Positions 7,071-14,117 of a stretch of DNA of 19,540 nucleotides are shown in pieces (the first letter of the stretch is position 1; every line of letters begins with the position of its first letter). Below the pieces are notes generated by a model. The model saw nothing but the letters and a program-made list of their open reading frames with translations, was not told the origin of the DNA and did not search any database. Source of the DNA: Anaerolineales bacterium UBA2029 (GTDB lineage Bacteria; Chloroflexota; Anaerolineae; Aggregatilineales; Aggregatilineaceae); the NCBI GenBank assembly GCA_002332795.1, contig DDBP01000049.1, forward strand, positions 1 through 19,540, written 5' to 3'. The position numbers were made by a program, and so were the translations under genes.

Positions 7071-8038
7071 AACGCATCGCGGTACTGACCAGCGGAGGCG
7101 ACGCCCCAGGCATGAACGCGGCCATCCGTGCTGTCGTGCGCACCAGCATCGAGCGCGGCTGGGAAGTCTTCGGCGTCGAGCATGGGTATCGGGGTCTGCT
7201 CAACGGCGAATTCGTGCCCCTCAACCGGCGCGACGTGGGGGGCATCATGCAGCTTGGGGGTACGATTCTGGGCAGCGCCCGTTGCCCGGAGTTCAAGACC
7301 GACGAAGGACGGCGCAAAGCCGTGCGCGAACTGAACCGGCGCGGCGTCGAGGCGCTGGTCGTCATCGGCGGCAACGGCTCACAGGCCGGCGCTCAGGCGC
7401 TCTATCAACTGGGCTTTCCCGTCGTGGGGGTGGCGTCTACCATTGACAACGATCTGGCCGGTTCGGATATCACGCTGGGCGTGGATACGGCGCTCAATAT
7501 CGCCCTGGAGGCCATAGACCGGCTCAAGGTGACCGCGTCGTCGCACGAGCGAGCTTTCCTGGTGGAGGTGATGGGGCGCAATTGCGGCTACCTGGCGCTG
7601 ATGGCGGGCCTGGCCGGTGGGGCCGAAGCCATCTGCGTGCCGGAATTCGAGACTTCGCCCGAAGCAGTGGCCGAGGCCATCGCCACGGCCTACGAGCGCG
7701 GCAAACCGCACGCGCTGATCGTCGTGGCCGAGGGCGCGCGCTACAACGCCACCCGCCTGGCCGAGTACTTCCGCGAGCACAACGAGGAGTTGGGCTTTCA
7801 GTTGCGCGTGACCATCCTGGGGCATGTGCAGCGCGGCGGGACGCCTGGCGCGTTCGACCGGCTGTTGGGCACGCGCTTCGGGGCCTACGCGGTCGAGCAG
7901 ATCGCCGCGGACAACTACGGCGTGCTGGTCGGGCAGATCAAGGGCGAGATCGTCGCCACACCCTACGACCAGGTGATCGGTCAGCCCAAACCGCTCGATC
8001 CGCGTCTGCTGGAACTGGCTAACGTCCTGGCCAAGTGA
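7067..8038 (+). CDS. pfkA: 6-phosphofructokinase, ATP type, with a variant nucleotide loop
   Basis: Cytoplasmic glycolytic enzyme phosphorylating fructose 6-phosphate to the 1,6-bisphosphate. AGGAGG (7057-7062) precedes the ATG by 4 nt, and the protein has 323 residues, normal for short bacterial enzymes. Visible landmarks are the N-terminal SGGDAPGMNA loop (9-18), catalytic TIDND (125-129, with D127), MGR (169-171), E222, and HVQRGG (253-258). Numbering runs in step with the E. coli enzyme up to about residue 222. The nucleotide loop reads GGNGS (101-105): Gly104 is the ATP-type residue (Asp in diphosphate-dependent enzymes), but Asn103 replaces the usual Asp that helps bind Mg-ATP, and Ser124 stands where ATP enzymes often have Gly. 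The phosphoryl donor is thus probably ATP but not certain. It overlaps the PAP2 gene by 4 bp. I see no terminator after it. Confidence 0.93.
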   Translation: MKRIAVLTSGGDAPGMNAAIRAVVRTSIERGWEVFGVEHGYRGLLNGEFVPLNRRDVGGIMQLGGTILGSARCPEFKTDEGRRKAVRELNRRGVEALVVIGGNGSQAGAQALYQLGFPVVGVASTIDNDLAGSDITLGVDTALNIALEAIDRLKVTASSHERAFLVEVMGRNCGYLALMAGLAGGAEAICVPEFETSPEAVAEAIATAYERGKPHALIVVAEGARYNATRLAEYFREHNEELGFQLRVTILGHVQRGGTPGAFDRLLGTRFGAYAVEQIAADNYGVLVGQIKGEIVATPYDQVIGQPKPLDPRLLELANVLAK

Positions 8039-8151
8039 AAGTCGGGGCACCGAAGGGGAGCGCTGGTTGGCGGGAGACTTGCGCCCGCGCATCCTGCCCA
8101 GAGCGAGCACAGAGTCCTGCCCGCATCCCCGGCGTTTGAGGCGGAATCTCG

Positions 8152-8181
8152 TTGACCAAACAGTCGCTCATTGCGTATAAT
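8152..8181 (+). promoter_or_regulatory. Strong sigma70-type promoter for the histidine phosphatase gene
   Basis: TTGACC (8152-8157) and a perfect TATAAT (8176-8181) are 18 bp apart. Initiation near 8188 gives an untranslated leader of roughly 190 nt that would include the whole repeat element at 8207-8323. The stretch 8039-8151 just after the phosphofructokinase gene holds nothing I recognise. Confidence 0.65.
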
Positions 8182-8206
8182 CCGCTTCGGCAGCGCGGAG
8201 ACAGGT

Positions 8207-8323
8207 CATCAGTGATCAGTGAAGAGTTATCAGTTTCCAGTTATCAGACGCCGGTTGTGTGCGGCGGCGCGCCTGCCGCAGGTTACTGATCACTGAGAGC
8301 TGATCACCGACAACCGAAAACTG
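8207..8323. repeat. Palindromic short-word repeat element in a 5' leader
   Basis: The left arm (8207-8247) has words such as TCAGTGATCAGT and AGTTATCAGTT; the right arm (8283-8323) has TACTGATCACTGAGAG and GAAAACTG, which are inverted versions. The centre is a GC-rich hairpin with TGCGGC and GCCGCA flanking GGCGCGCC. The two arms could fold the leader RNA into a long hairpin. The vocabulary matches the element at 6036-6215. Confidence 0.7.
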
Positions 8324-8376
8324 CGAACGTACCCGCACCCAGTTACTTCACAGGTCAACAGGCAACGAGGTGGTGA

Positions 8377-8958
8377 ATGCGCTTAATTCTCGTTCGGCAC
8401 GGGCAGGCAGAGCATCGCGGCGACGAGGAGGACAACCTGTACCTGACCGAGTTGGGCAGGCGACAGGTGGAGCTGCTGGGCCAGTGGCTGGCCGAAAACG
8501 AACCTGAGATCACGACCATCGTCAGCAGTCCGCTGCGGCGGGCGCGCGAGACGACTTCCATTCTCAACCGTTACATTCACGCGCCGGTCAAGGTAGACGA
8601 CGACCTGCGCGAGACCACACACGATCTCTATATGAAGCTGCCGCGGCTGGTGCATCCATCGGACAACGGCCCGCACTATTTCATCATGCCCGCCGACAAC
8701 TACTATCAGCGCTTCGCCGAGCAGACCCGCCGGGTGCTCAACCGGTTGATTGAGAACCCTGAGGCTCCGCAGACCAAGCTGGTCGTCTGTCATGGCGGGA
8801 CGGCGGGCACGATGGTGCGCATGCTGCTCAAATGCCATCATCTCGACATCTGGATGCACAACACGGCCATGCACTACCTCACCTGGCAGGATGGCCTGTG
8901 GGTGATCCGCGGCATCAACTACGCGCCGCACCTGCCCGCCGACATGCTGACCGGCTGA
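8377..8958 (+). CDS. Histidine phosphatase (phosphoglycerate mutase-like) family protein
   Basis: A 193-residue cytoplasmic phosphatase of the histidine phosphatase superfamily, which uses a phospho-histidine intermediate. GAGGTGG (8367-8373) precedes the ATG by 3 nt. LVRHG (5-9) gives nucleophile His8 and Arg7; SSPLRRARET (50-59) gives Arg57; LRE (77-79) gives the acid candidate Glu79; VVCHGG (136-141) gives the second His139. The region after Glu79 (THDLYMKLP) does not resemble the GLWEG segment of mutases, so a phosphatase rather than a phosphoglycerate mutase role is likelier. The substrate cannot be inferred. It converges on the thioredoxin reductase gene with only 10 bp between stops. 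Confidence 0.9.
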   Translation: MRLILVRHGQAEHRGDEEDNLYLTELGRRQVELLGQWLAENEPEITTIVSSPLRRARETTSILNRYIHAPVKVDDDLRETTHDLYMKLPRLVHPSDNGPHYFIMPADNYYQRFAEQTRRVLNRLIENPEAPQTKLVVCHGGTAGTMVRMLLKCHHLDIWMHNTAMHYLTWQDGLWVIRGINYAPHLPADMLTG

Positions 8959-8968
8959 CGAAGCGGCT

Positions 8969-10207
8969 TCAGTCGCCCGCCGGAACGCCGGCCTGAGTGG
9001 CCAGGCGTTGCACATACTGGCGCGCCATCAGTGCGACCGTCGCCCCTTCGCCGGCGGCGGCAGCGGCCTGCTTGGTGCTGCCCGCGCGCACGTCGCCCGC
9101 CGCGAAGACACCGGGCATGCTCGTCTCCAGGTTGTCGCGCGTTTTGATGAAGCCCCAGGCGTCGGTCTCCACATAGGGTGCAAACGGTTCGCTGTTGGGC
9201 TGCATCCCGATCAGGATGAACACGCCGTCGGGGTGATCGATTCGTTCCTCGCCGGTGAGACGGTCGCGCACGCGCACCCCTGCCAGGGTGCGTTTTTCGC
9301 TCACCAGGAACTCGCGCACGTCCTGGTTGGTGCGCACGCTGATCTTGGGGCAGTCGCGAATCTTCTGTTGCAGGATCAGGCTGGCGTGCGGTTCGGCGTC
9401 ATATTCCAGGATGGTGACGTGCTCGGCGAACTGACAGATATGCAACGCCTCCTGGAAACCGCTGTTGCCCCCGCCGATGACATAGACCTGCTTCCCTTTG
9501 TAGAAGGGCGCATCGCACGTGGCGCAGAAGTGAATGTTGATGCCGATCAGGCGCGACTCACCGGGGACGTTCAGCCGCCGGTAGGTGCTACCCGTCGCCA
9601 GGATCACCGCGGCAGCGCAATATTCATGACCGTCGGCGGTGCGCACCAACCGGTACAGGCCATCTTCGCCCAGGCCAGTGACAGTCTGCGCCTGCAGGAT
9701 TTCCACCCCAAAGCGCTCCGCCTGGCGACGCAACCGGTTCGCCAGCTCCGCCCCGTTGACTCCCTCGTCGAAGCCGGGGAAATTGTCCATATAGCGGGTC
9801 ATGCCCACCTGCCCACCAACGCCGCTTTTCTCGATCACCAGCGTCGAAAGGCCCTCGCGGCTGGTGTAGATGGCCGCCGTCAGGCCCGCCGGTCCGCTGC
9901 CGACGATGATCACGTCGTAGAAACGCTGACTGGCTTCCAGCTTGAGGCCAAGTTTGCGGGCCAGCTCCTCGTTGCTCGGCTCGACCAGCAGCGACCCGTC
10001 GGGGAAGATAATCGTCGGGATGCGGCGCATGCCGTTGTTGAGCCGCTCGACCTCGGCGACGAATTCCGGATGCTGATCCAGGTCTATGTACTCGTACTGG
10101 ACGCGCTGCTCGCCGAAGAAGGTCTTGGCGCGGCGGCAGTCCGGGCACCAGTTGGCCCCGTACATGAGAATAGTCCCTTCGGAGGGCACATGGGACGGCT
10201 CGGTCAC
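8969..10207 (-). CDS. trxB: Glutaredoxin-thioredoxin reductase fusion flavoprotein
   Basis: The GTG at 10207 follows AAGGAG by 8 nt, giving 412 residues; a TTG at 10243 has no such site and lies upstream of the likely transcription start. Residues 11-88 form a glutaredoxin/mycoredoxin-like domain with a CPDC active site (21-24) and RIPTIIFPDG (62-71). Residues 97-412 are a thioredoxin reductase: FAD loop GSGPAG (103-108), redox CATC (228-231), pyridine-nucleotide loop GGGNSG (245-250), and FAD-binding GVFAAGDVR (366-374). After the second Rossmann loop the usual NADPH-phosphate-binding HRR...R pattern is missing and the chain reads ILEYDAEPHAS (266-276), suggesting NADH or another donor. The fusion should pass electrons from flavin through CATC to the attached CPDC domain, so it could act as a self-contained disulfide reductase in the cytoplasm. 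Confidence 0.93.
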   Translation of the reverse strand: MTEPSHVPSEGTILMYGANWCPDCRRAKTFFGEQRVQYEYIDLDQHPEFVAEVERLNNGMRRIPTIIFPDGSLLVEPSNEELARKLGLKLEASQRFYDVIIVGSGPAGLTAAIYTSREGLSTLVIEKSGVGGQVGMTRYMDNFPGFDEGVNGAELANRLRRQAERFGVEILQAQTVTGLGEDGLYRLVRTADGHEYCAAAVILATGSTYRRLNVPGESRLIGINIHFCATCDAPFYKGKQVYVIGGGNSGFQEALHICQFAEHVTILEYDAEPHASLILQQKIRDCPKISVRTNQDVREFLVSEKRTLAGVRVRDRLTGEERIDHPDGVFILIGMQPNSEPFAPYVETDAWGFIKTRDNLETSMPGVFAAGDVRAGSTKQAAAAAGEGATVALMARQYVQRLATQAGVPAGD

Positions 10208-10243
10208 AGTTCTCTCTCCTTGGCGGAAATGCTTTGGGGGCAA

Positions 10244-10252
10244 AGTATATCA
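10244..10252 (-). promoter_or_regulatory. Extended -10 promoter element for the reductase fusion gene
   Basis: On the minus strand TGATATACT is a TGn-TATACT extended -10. Initiation near 10237 leaves about 30 nt before the GTG at 10207 and makes the upstream TTG unusable. No good -35 is visible, which extended -10 promoters can tolerate. Confidence 0.45.
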
Positions 10253-10333
10253 CAAAACCGAAGCTTTGGTCTCGCACTTCGGCGGCCTGGAAGCAGAGCA
10301 CCGCTTGAACAAAGGCTGCCTGTCTGAGACATA

Positions 10334-10363
10334 TTATCCCGGAGACGTGACCTGCAATATACT
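10334..10363 (+). promoter_or_regulatory. Weak promoter candidate for the Ser/Thr kinase gene
   Basis: TATACT (10358-10363) has a poor -35 partner, TTATCC (10334-10339), at 18 bp. Initiation near 10370 leaves about 34 nt before the ATG. The preceding ribosome site (AGGCGTGAG) is also weak. Confidence 0.35.
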
Positions 10364-10403
10364 ATGGCCTAGCATTCGACTGCATGACATACAGGCGTGA
10401 GCT

Positions 10404-12857
10404 ATGAATTTCCTGGATCTCAAGGGTCATAAGCTTGGACAATACCAATTACTGGAATTGCTCGGTGTTGGCGGCATGGGGGCTGTCTACCGCGGTTACC
10501 AGGAATCGCTAAAGCGCGAGGTGGCCATCAAGGTGATGACCCCCCACCTGATACAGGACCCCGCGTATATCGCCCGATTCACGCGCGAGGCTGAGACCGC
10601 AGCACGGCTGGAACATAGCCATATCGTCCCTGTTTACGACTATGGCACTGAGGGGCCAATTAGCTATATTGTCATGCGCCTGTTGACTGGGGGCACGCTC
10701 GATGCACGCCTGCGACAACAGATTGCTCAACAAGCCCCGCTGCCCAGCCCTGGCGAAGTGGCCGAATGGCTCATGCAAATTGCTCAGGCGCTCGATTATG
10801 CCCATAAGCAGGGCGTCATTCACCGCGACATCAAACCCAGCAATGTGATGTTCGATAGCCAGGGCAATGCCTACCTGGTTGATTTCGGTATCGCCAAGCT
10901 TCTGTATGCCACCTCTGTCCTGACAACCACTGGCGCAGCCATTGGCACACCTGCGTATATGGCTCCTGAACAGTGGCGTGCCGAGGAACCAACACCAGCG
11001 ACCGACCAATATGCAGTCGCAGTGATGACCTATGCTCTGCTATGTGGGCGTCTGCCGTTCGACGCGCCAACACCCTATGGCTTCATGCACAAGCACCTGA
11101 CCGAGCACCCCACGCCAGTGCAGACCTATCGCCCAGACCTGCCCGCGGAGGTGACGACCGCGCTCGAACGTGCCCTGGCCAAGACTCCTGAGGAGCGCTT
11201 CCCGACGGTTAGCGCCTTCGCCCAGACCATCAAAGAGGCCGTCCGCAGCCAACCAAGTCTACCTACGGGCTTCTTCGAGAAACCGGTTGCCAATATGGGG
11301 TTCGCGGGCGGTTCATCAGGACGCGCCGTCACCCCAACGCCAGCGACCGCCTTTTCGTCGCAGTCAGGCCCCATAGTGCCGGTCTCCCAGGCAGCGGCAA
11401 GTAGCACCCGACCGGCTGCGGGCAGGGAACGACGGCGGGCTTACCCTGCGCTCTTTGGGCTGGCAACTCTGTTCGTCGCCATCCTGCTGATCGCAGGGGC
11501 TATCGGGCTGTTGGGCAGGTATGGCGCTCGACAGCCACCTGCTGCGCCCGGCATAGCTACCCAGAGCACGCCAGATGCTACTGGAAAGTCGCCCGAACCT
11601 GCAGCCGTGAGCGGTCTGATCGTCCTTGCGTCCAGCACCGCGACCTCCATCGCCACGGCCAGTCCCACGCCGACATCCACCCACACCGTCACGCCGACTG
11701 CAACTGATACTCCCACCCAGACAGCCACCCCCAGTGACACTCCCGATGTGGAAGCAACTGCTGAGGCCATGTTGCAAGCCACGCTGACAGCCATTGCCGC
11801 CAGTTGGACCGATACGCCGACGGCAACATACACCGCTACCCCCGATATAGCGGCCAGTGCTCAGGCAATGATGACCCAGATCGCGGCAAGCTGGACGGCA
11901 ACGCCTACCAGCACGCCGACTCCCACTGCCACCGAGACCGCAACCCCCACCACTACTCCGTCGTTGACGCCGACGCCCTCGCCCACCCGAACGCTGACAC
12001 CAACCCCGTCCCCCACCTCGACCAGAACACCACGGCCCACCTCTACCCCTACGCCGCCCCCTCTTCCGGCGGAATGCCAGCAGGGCTTTCTGCCACCGCG
12101 TCTGCAGGTGGGCACAGAAGCCTGTGTGAGCGATAGCACCCCTAATAATCTGCGCGATGCCCCAGGGAGCCTGGATATCATCGGCCAAATCCCACCGGGA
12201 GGGATTTTTCGCGTCCTGGACGGGCCAGTCTGCACGCGCTCAACAGTCACTGTGTGGTGGTATGTCGAATATCGCGGGATGCGCGGCTGGACAGCAGAAG
12301 GCAGCAAAGCCACCTACACCTACTGGCTGTCACCACTACCCTGTCCACGACAGGCGGAGGCGCGCCAGTTGACACCTGGCCTGGACGGCGTCGTCCTGGA
12401 AGTGACGGAGGCTGGCGACGATCTGAACGTGCGCACGGCCCCTGCTTTGAACGCAGGCATTATAGACCGGCTTTTCTGGGGTGACCGTGTTCTGTGGACA
12501 GGGGAAGAAAGCTACGCCGATGGATACACCTGGTATCATGTATTCTTCTACGGCGGCCTGGAAGGCTATATAGCCTATAGACCTGAGTGGCTGGTGACAC
12601 GCGATCCTGATCAGACTACACCAGGGGCAATGGTGGGTAAGACGATCCGCATTACTCGCAATGGAGACGAAAGTCACCTGCGTACACAACCGTCAATTCT
12701 CAACAGCAGAGAGGTTCAATTGCTGCACGAGGGCGACACGCTGACCATCATTGGCGGGCCGATTTATGGCGACTACTACCTGTGGTGGGAACTGCGCCTG
12801 CCGGATGGACGAACAGGCTGGCTGGTAGACGTACCGGGATGGTGGACTGTACAGTAA
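10404..12857 (+). CDS. Transmembrane Ser/Thr protein kinase with three SH3b ectodomains
   Basis: An 817-residue Hanks-type kinase. The catalytic domain (about 14-280) is complete: GVGGMGAVY glycine loop (21-29), Lys43, HRDIKPSN (140-147) with Asp142, DFG (160-162), APE (187-189); the Arg before Asp142 marks an RD kinase likely activated through its TTT-containing loop (174-176). One transmembrane helix (about 348-371) follows a basic stretch. Outside come a long Thr/Pro/Ala-rich stalk (about 380-553) and three SH3b-type domains (about 577-648, 665-733, 750-812; cues are NNLRDAPG, LNVRTAP, SHLRTQP). The stalk contains a duplicated segment around IAASWT (465-470 and 493-498). PASTA domains, usual in cell-wall-sensing kinases, are absent; SH3b modules may replace them. 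Substrates are unknown and no partner phosphatase gene of the PP2C type is in view. Confidence 0.94.
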   Translation: MNFLDLKGHKLGQYQLLELLGVGGMGAVYRGYQESLKREVAIKVMTPHLIQDPAYIARFTREAETAARLEHSHIVPVYDYGTEGPISYIVMRLLTGGTLDARLRQQIAQQAPLPSPGEVAEWLMQIAQALDYAHKQGVIHRDIKPSNVMFDSQGNAYLVDFGIAKLLYATSVLTTTGAAIGTPAYMAPEQWRAEEPTPATDQYAVAVMTYALLCGRLPFDAPTPYGFMHKHLTEHPTPVQTYRPDLPAEVTTALERALAKTPEERFPTVSAFAQTIKEAVRSQPSLPTGFFEKPVANMGFAGGSSGRAVTPTPATAFSSQSGPIVPVSQAAASSTRPAAGRERRRAYPALFGLATLFVAILLIAGAIGLLGRYGARQPPAAPGIATQSTPDATGKSPEPAAVSGLIVLASSTATSIATASPTPTSTHTVTPTATDTPTQTATPSDTPDVEATAEAMLQATLTAIAASWTDTPTATYTATPDIAASAQAMMTQIAASWTATPTSTPTPTATETATPTTTPSLTPTPSPTRTLTPTPSPTSTRTPRPTSTPTPPPLPAECQQGFLPPRLQVGTEACVSDSTPNNLRDAPGSLDIIGQIPPGGIFRVLDGPVCTRSTVTVWWYVEYRGMRGWTAEGSKATYTYWLSPLPCPRQAEARQLTPGLDGVVLEVTEAGDDLNVRTAPALNAGIIDRLFWGDRVLWTGEESYADGYTWYHVFFYGGLEGYIAYRPEWLVTRDPDQTTPGAMVGKTIRITRNGDESHLRTQPSILNSREVQLLHEGDTLTIIGGPIYGDYYLWWELRLPDGRTGWLVDVPGWWTVQ

Positions 12858-12876
12858 GTCCAAGGGCATTCCCGAT

Positions 12877-12895
12877 CGCCCCCTGTCGCAGGGCG
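12877..12895. terminator. Small GC-rich hairpin after the kinase gene
   Basis: CGCCCCCTG and CAGGGCG pair around a TCG loop with bulges, 20 bp beyond the kinase stop. No U-tract follows; instead a TATACT (12899-12904) that could be a -10 for the next gene lies 4 bp on. It could be a weak terminator or an operator. Confidence 0.3.
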
Positions 12896-12957
12896 CAGTA
12901 TACTTGGCGCTACAAGACTTGGTTTGTTCTCAGCCACCAGGAAAGGAATTCTCTCCC

Positions 12958-14004
12958 GTGAGTGACAGTCAGGCCAGGCCCCTGCGCGTGATCAACAGCG
13001 TCGCGCCGATCCGCATCTGCGACAACGGCGGCTGGACGGATACATGGTTTTCGGGGCACGGCGAAATCTTCAACATCGGCGTCTATCCCTACGTCGAAGT
13101 GCAGATCAAGGTCTACCCGGTCACTGGCCGTCCACACCGTATCATCCTCTACGCCGAAAACTACGGGGACATCTACCCGATCGTGCCCGGCCATTCGGAA
13201 TGGGATCGGCACCCCTTGCTGGAAGCAGCTATCGAGTACATGCGCGTGCCCGACGACATCGCGCTGCACATCACCGTCTACTCCGAAGTGCCCGCCGGCT
13301 GCTCGACCGGCACGTCAGCGTCCATCACCGTGGCGCTGATCGGCGCGCTCGACCGGCTGACCCCCGGCACCATGACCCCGCATGAAGTCGCCTATGCCGC
13401 GCACCGCGTCGAGACAGAGATGCTGGGCTTGCAGAGCGGCATTCAGGATCAGCTTTGCGCAGCGTATGGCGGGATCAACTTCATCGAGATGTTCCAGTAC
13501 CCCTACGCCACCGTCTCCAGCATCTACGTCCCCAACTCCATCTGGTGGGAACTGGAACGGCGATTGGTGCTGGTCTTCGTGGGCAAAGCCCATCAGTCGT
13601 CGGCGGTGCACGAGCAGGTGATCAAGCGGCTGGAAGCGGGTGGGCCAGAGCATCAGGCACTCGACAAGCTGCGCAAGACAGCGGAGATGGCCCGCGACGC
13701 CGTCTACGCGGGCGACTGGGAAGCGCTGGGCCGCTCGATGATCATCAACACGGAAGCACAGGGCGAACTGCACCCCGCCCTGATCAGCGCCGACGCCCAT
13801 CAGATCATCGAGATCGCCAGAGCCAACGGCGCGATCGGCTGGAAGGTCAATGGGGCGGGCGGCGACGGCGGCTCGATCACGCTGCTGTGCGGGCCGACTT
13901 CCAGCGAAAAGCGCCGCATGATCCAGGCCATCGAGGAAGCCAACCCGCGCTTCAAGAGCCTGCCGATCTACCTGAGCCGCTTTGGATTGCGCATTTGGGA
14001 GTGA
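12958..14004 (+). CDS. GHMP-family sugar kinase, heptose/fucose kinase-like
   Basis: I chose the GTG at 12958 (348 residues): GGAAAGGA lies about 10 nt upstream and the protein homology begins shortly after it, whereas a TTG at 12904 overlaps a possible -10 box. Three GHMP motifs are visible: substrate-binding VAPIRICDNGGWTDT (15-29), the phosphate-binding loop VPAGCSTGTSASIT (111-124, a variant of PxxxGLGSSA), and GAGGDGGS (299-306). SGIQDQLCAAYGGIN (160-174) matches the segment of D-glycero-D-manno-heptose 7-phosphate kinases and L-fucose kinases that holds the catalytic Asp (D164 here). It probably phosphorylates a sugar or sugar phosphate for nucleotide-sugar synthesis. No other heptose-pathway gene is in this window, so the substrate is open. 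It converges with the glycosyltransferase gene across a repeat. Confidence 0.85.
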   Translation: MSDSQARPLRVINSVAPIRICDNGGWTDTWFSGHGEIFNIGVYPYVEVQIKVYPVTGRPHRIILYAENYGDIYPIVPGHSEWDRHPLLEAAIEYMRVPDDIALHITVYSEVPAGCSTGTSASITVALIGALDRLTPGTMTPHEVAYAAHRVETEMLGLQSGIQDQLCAAYGGINFIEMFQYPYATVSSIYVPNSIWWELERRLVLVFVGKAHQSSAVHEQVIKRLEAGGPEHQALDKLRKTAEMARDAVYAGDWEALGRSMIINTEAQGELHPALISADAHQIIEIARANGAIGWKVNGAGGDGGSITLLCGPTSSEKRRMIQAIEEANPRFKSLPIYLSRFGLRIWE

Positions 14005-14006
14005 AA

Positions 14007-14116
14007 GAGTCTGGAGTCAGGAGTCTAGAGTCTGGAGTTGGGGGAGGCATACACTCACCCCTATCTCACAACTCCTGACTCATCACTCCTGACTCCAGAC
14101 TCACAACTCCTGACTC
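14007..14116. repeat. Inverted GAGTCTGGAGT / ACTCCTGACTC word repeats between convergent genes
   Basis: The left block (14007-14039) repeats GAGTCTGGAGTCAGGAGTCT-type words, and the right block (14070-14116) holds their inverted form ACTCCTGACTC several times, with about 30 bp between. It fills the space between two convergent stop codons. As RNA from either strand it could form a long hairpin and might assist termination. The word differs from the AACTG elements, but the design is the same. Confidence 0.7.
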
Positions 14117-14117
14117 T

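Noticed and set aside
8039..8151. Search for a terminator or small gene after the phosphofructokinase gene
   Set aside because: No stem followed by T-run and no short frame with a ribosome site stands out.
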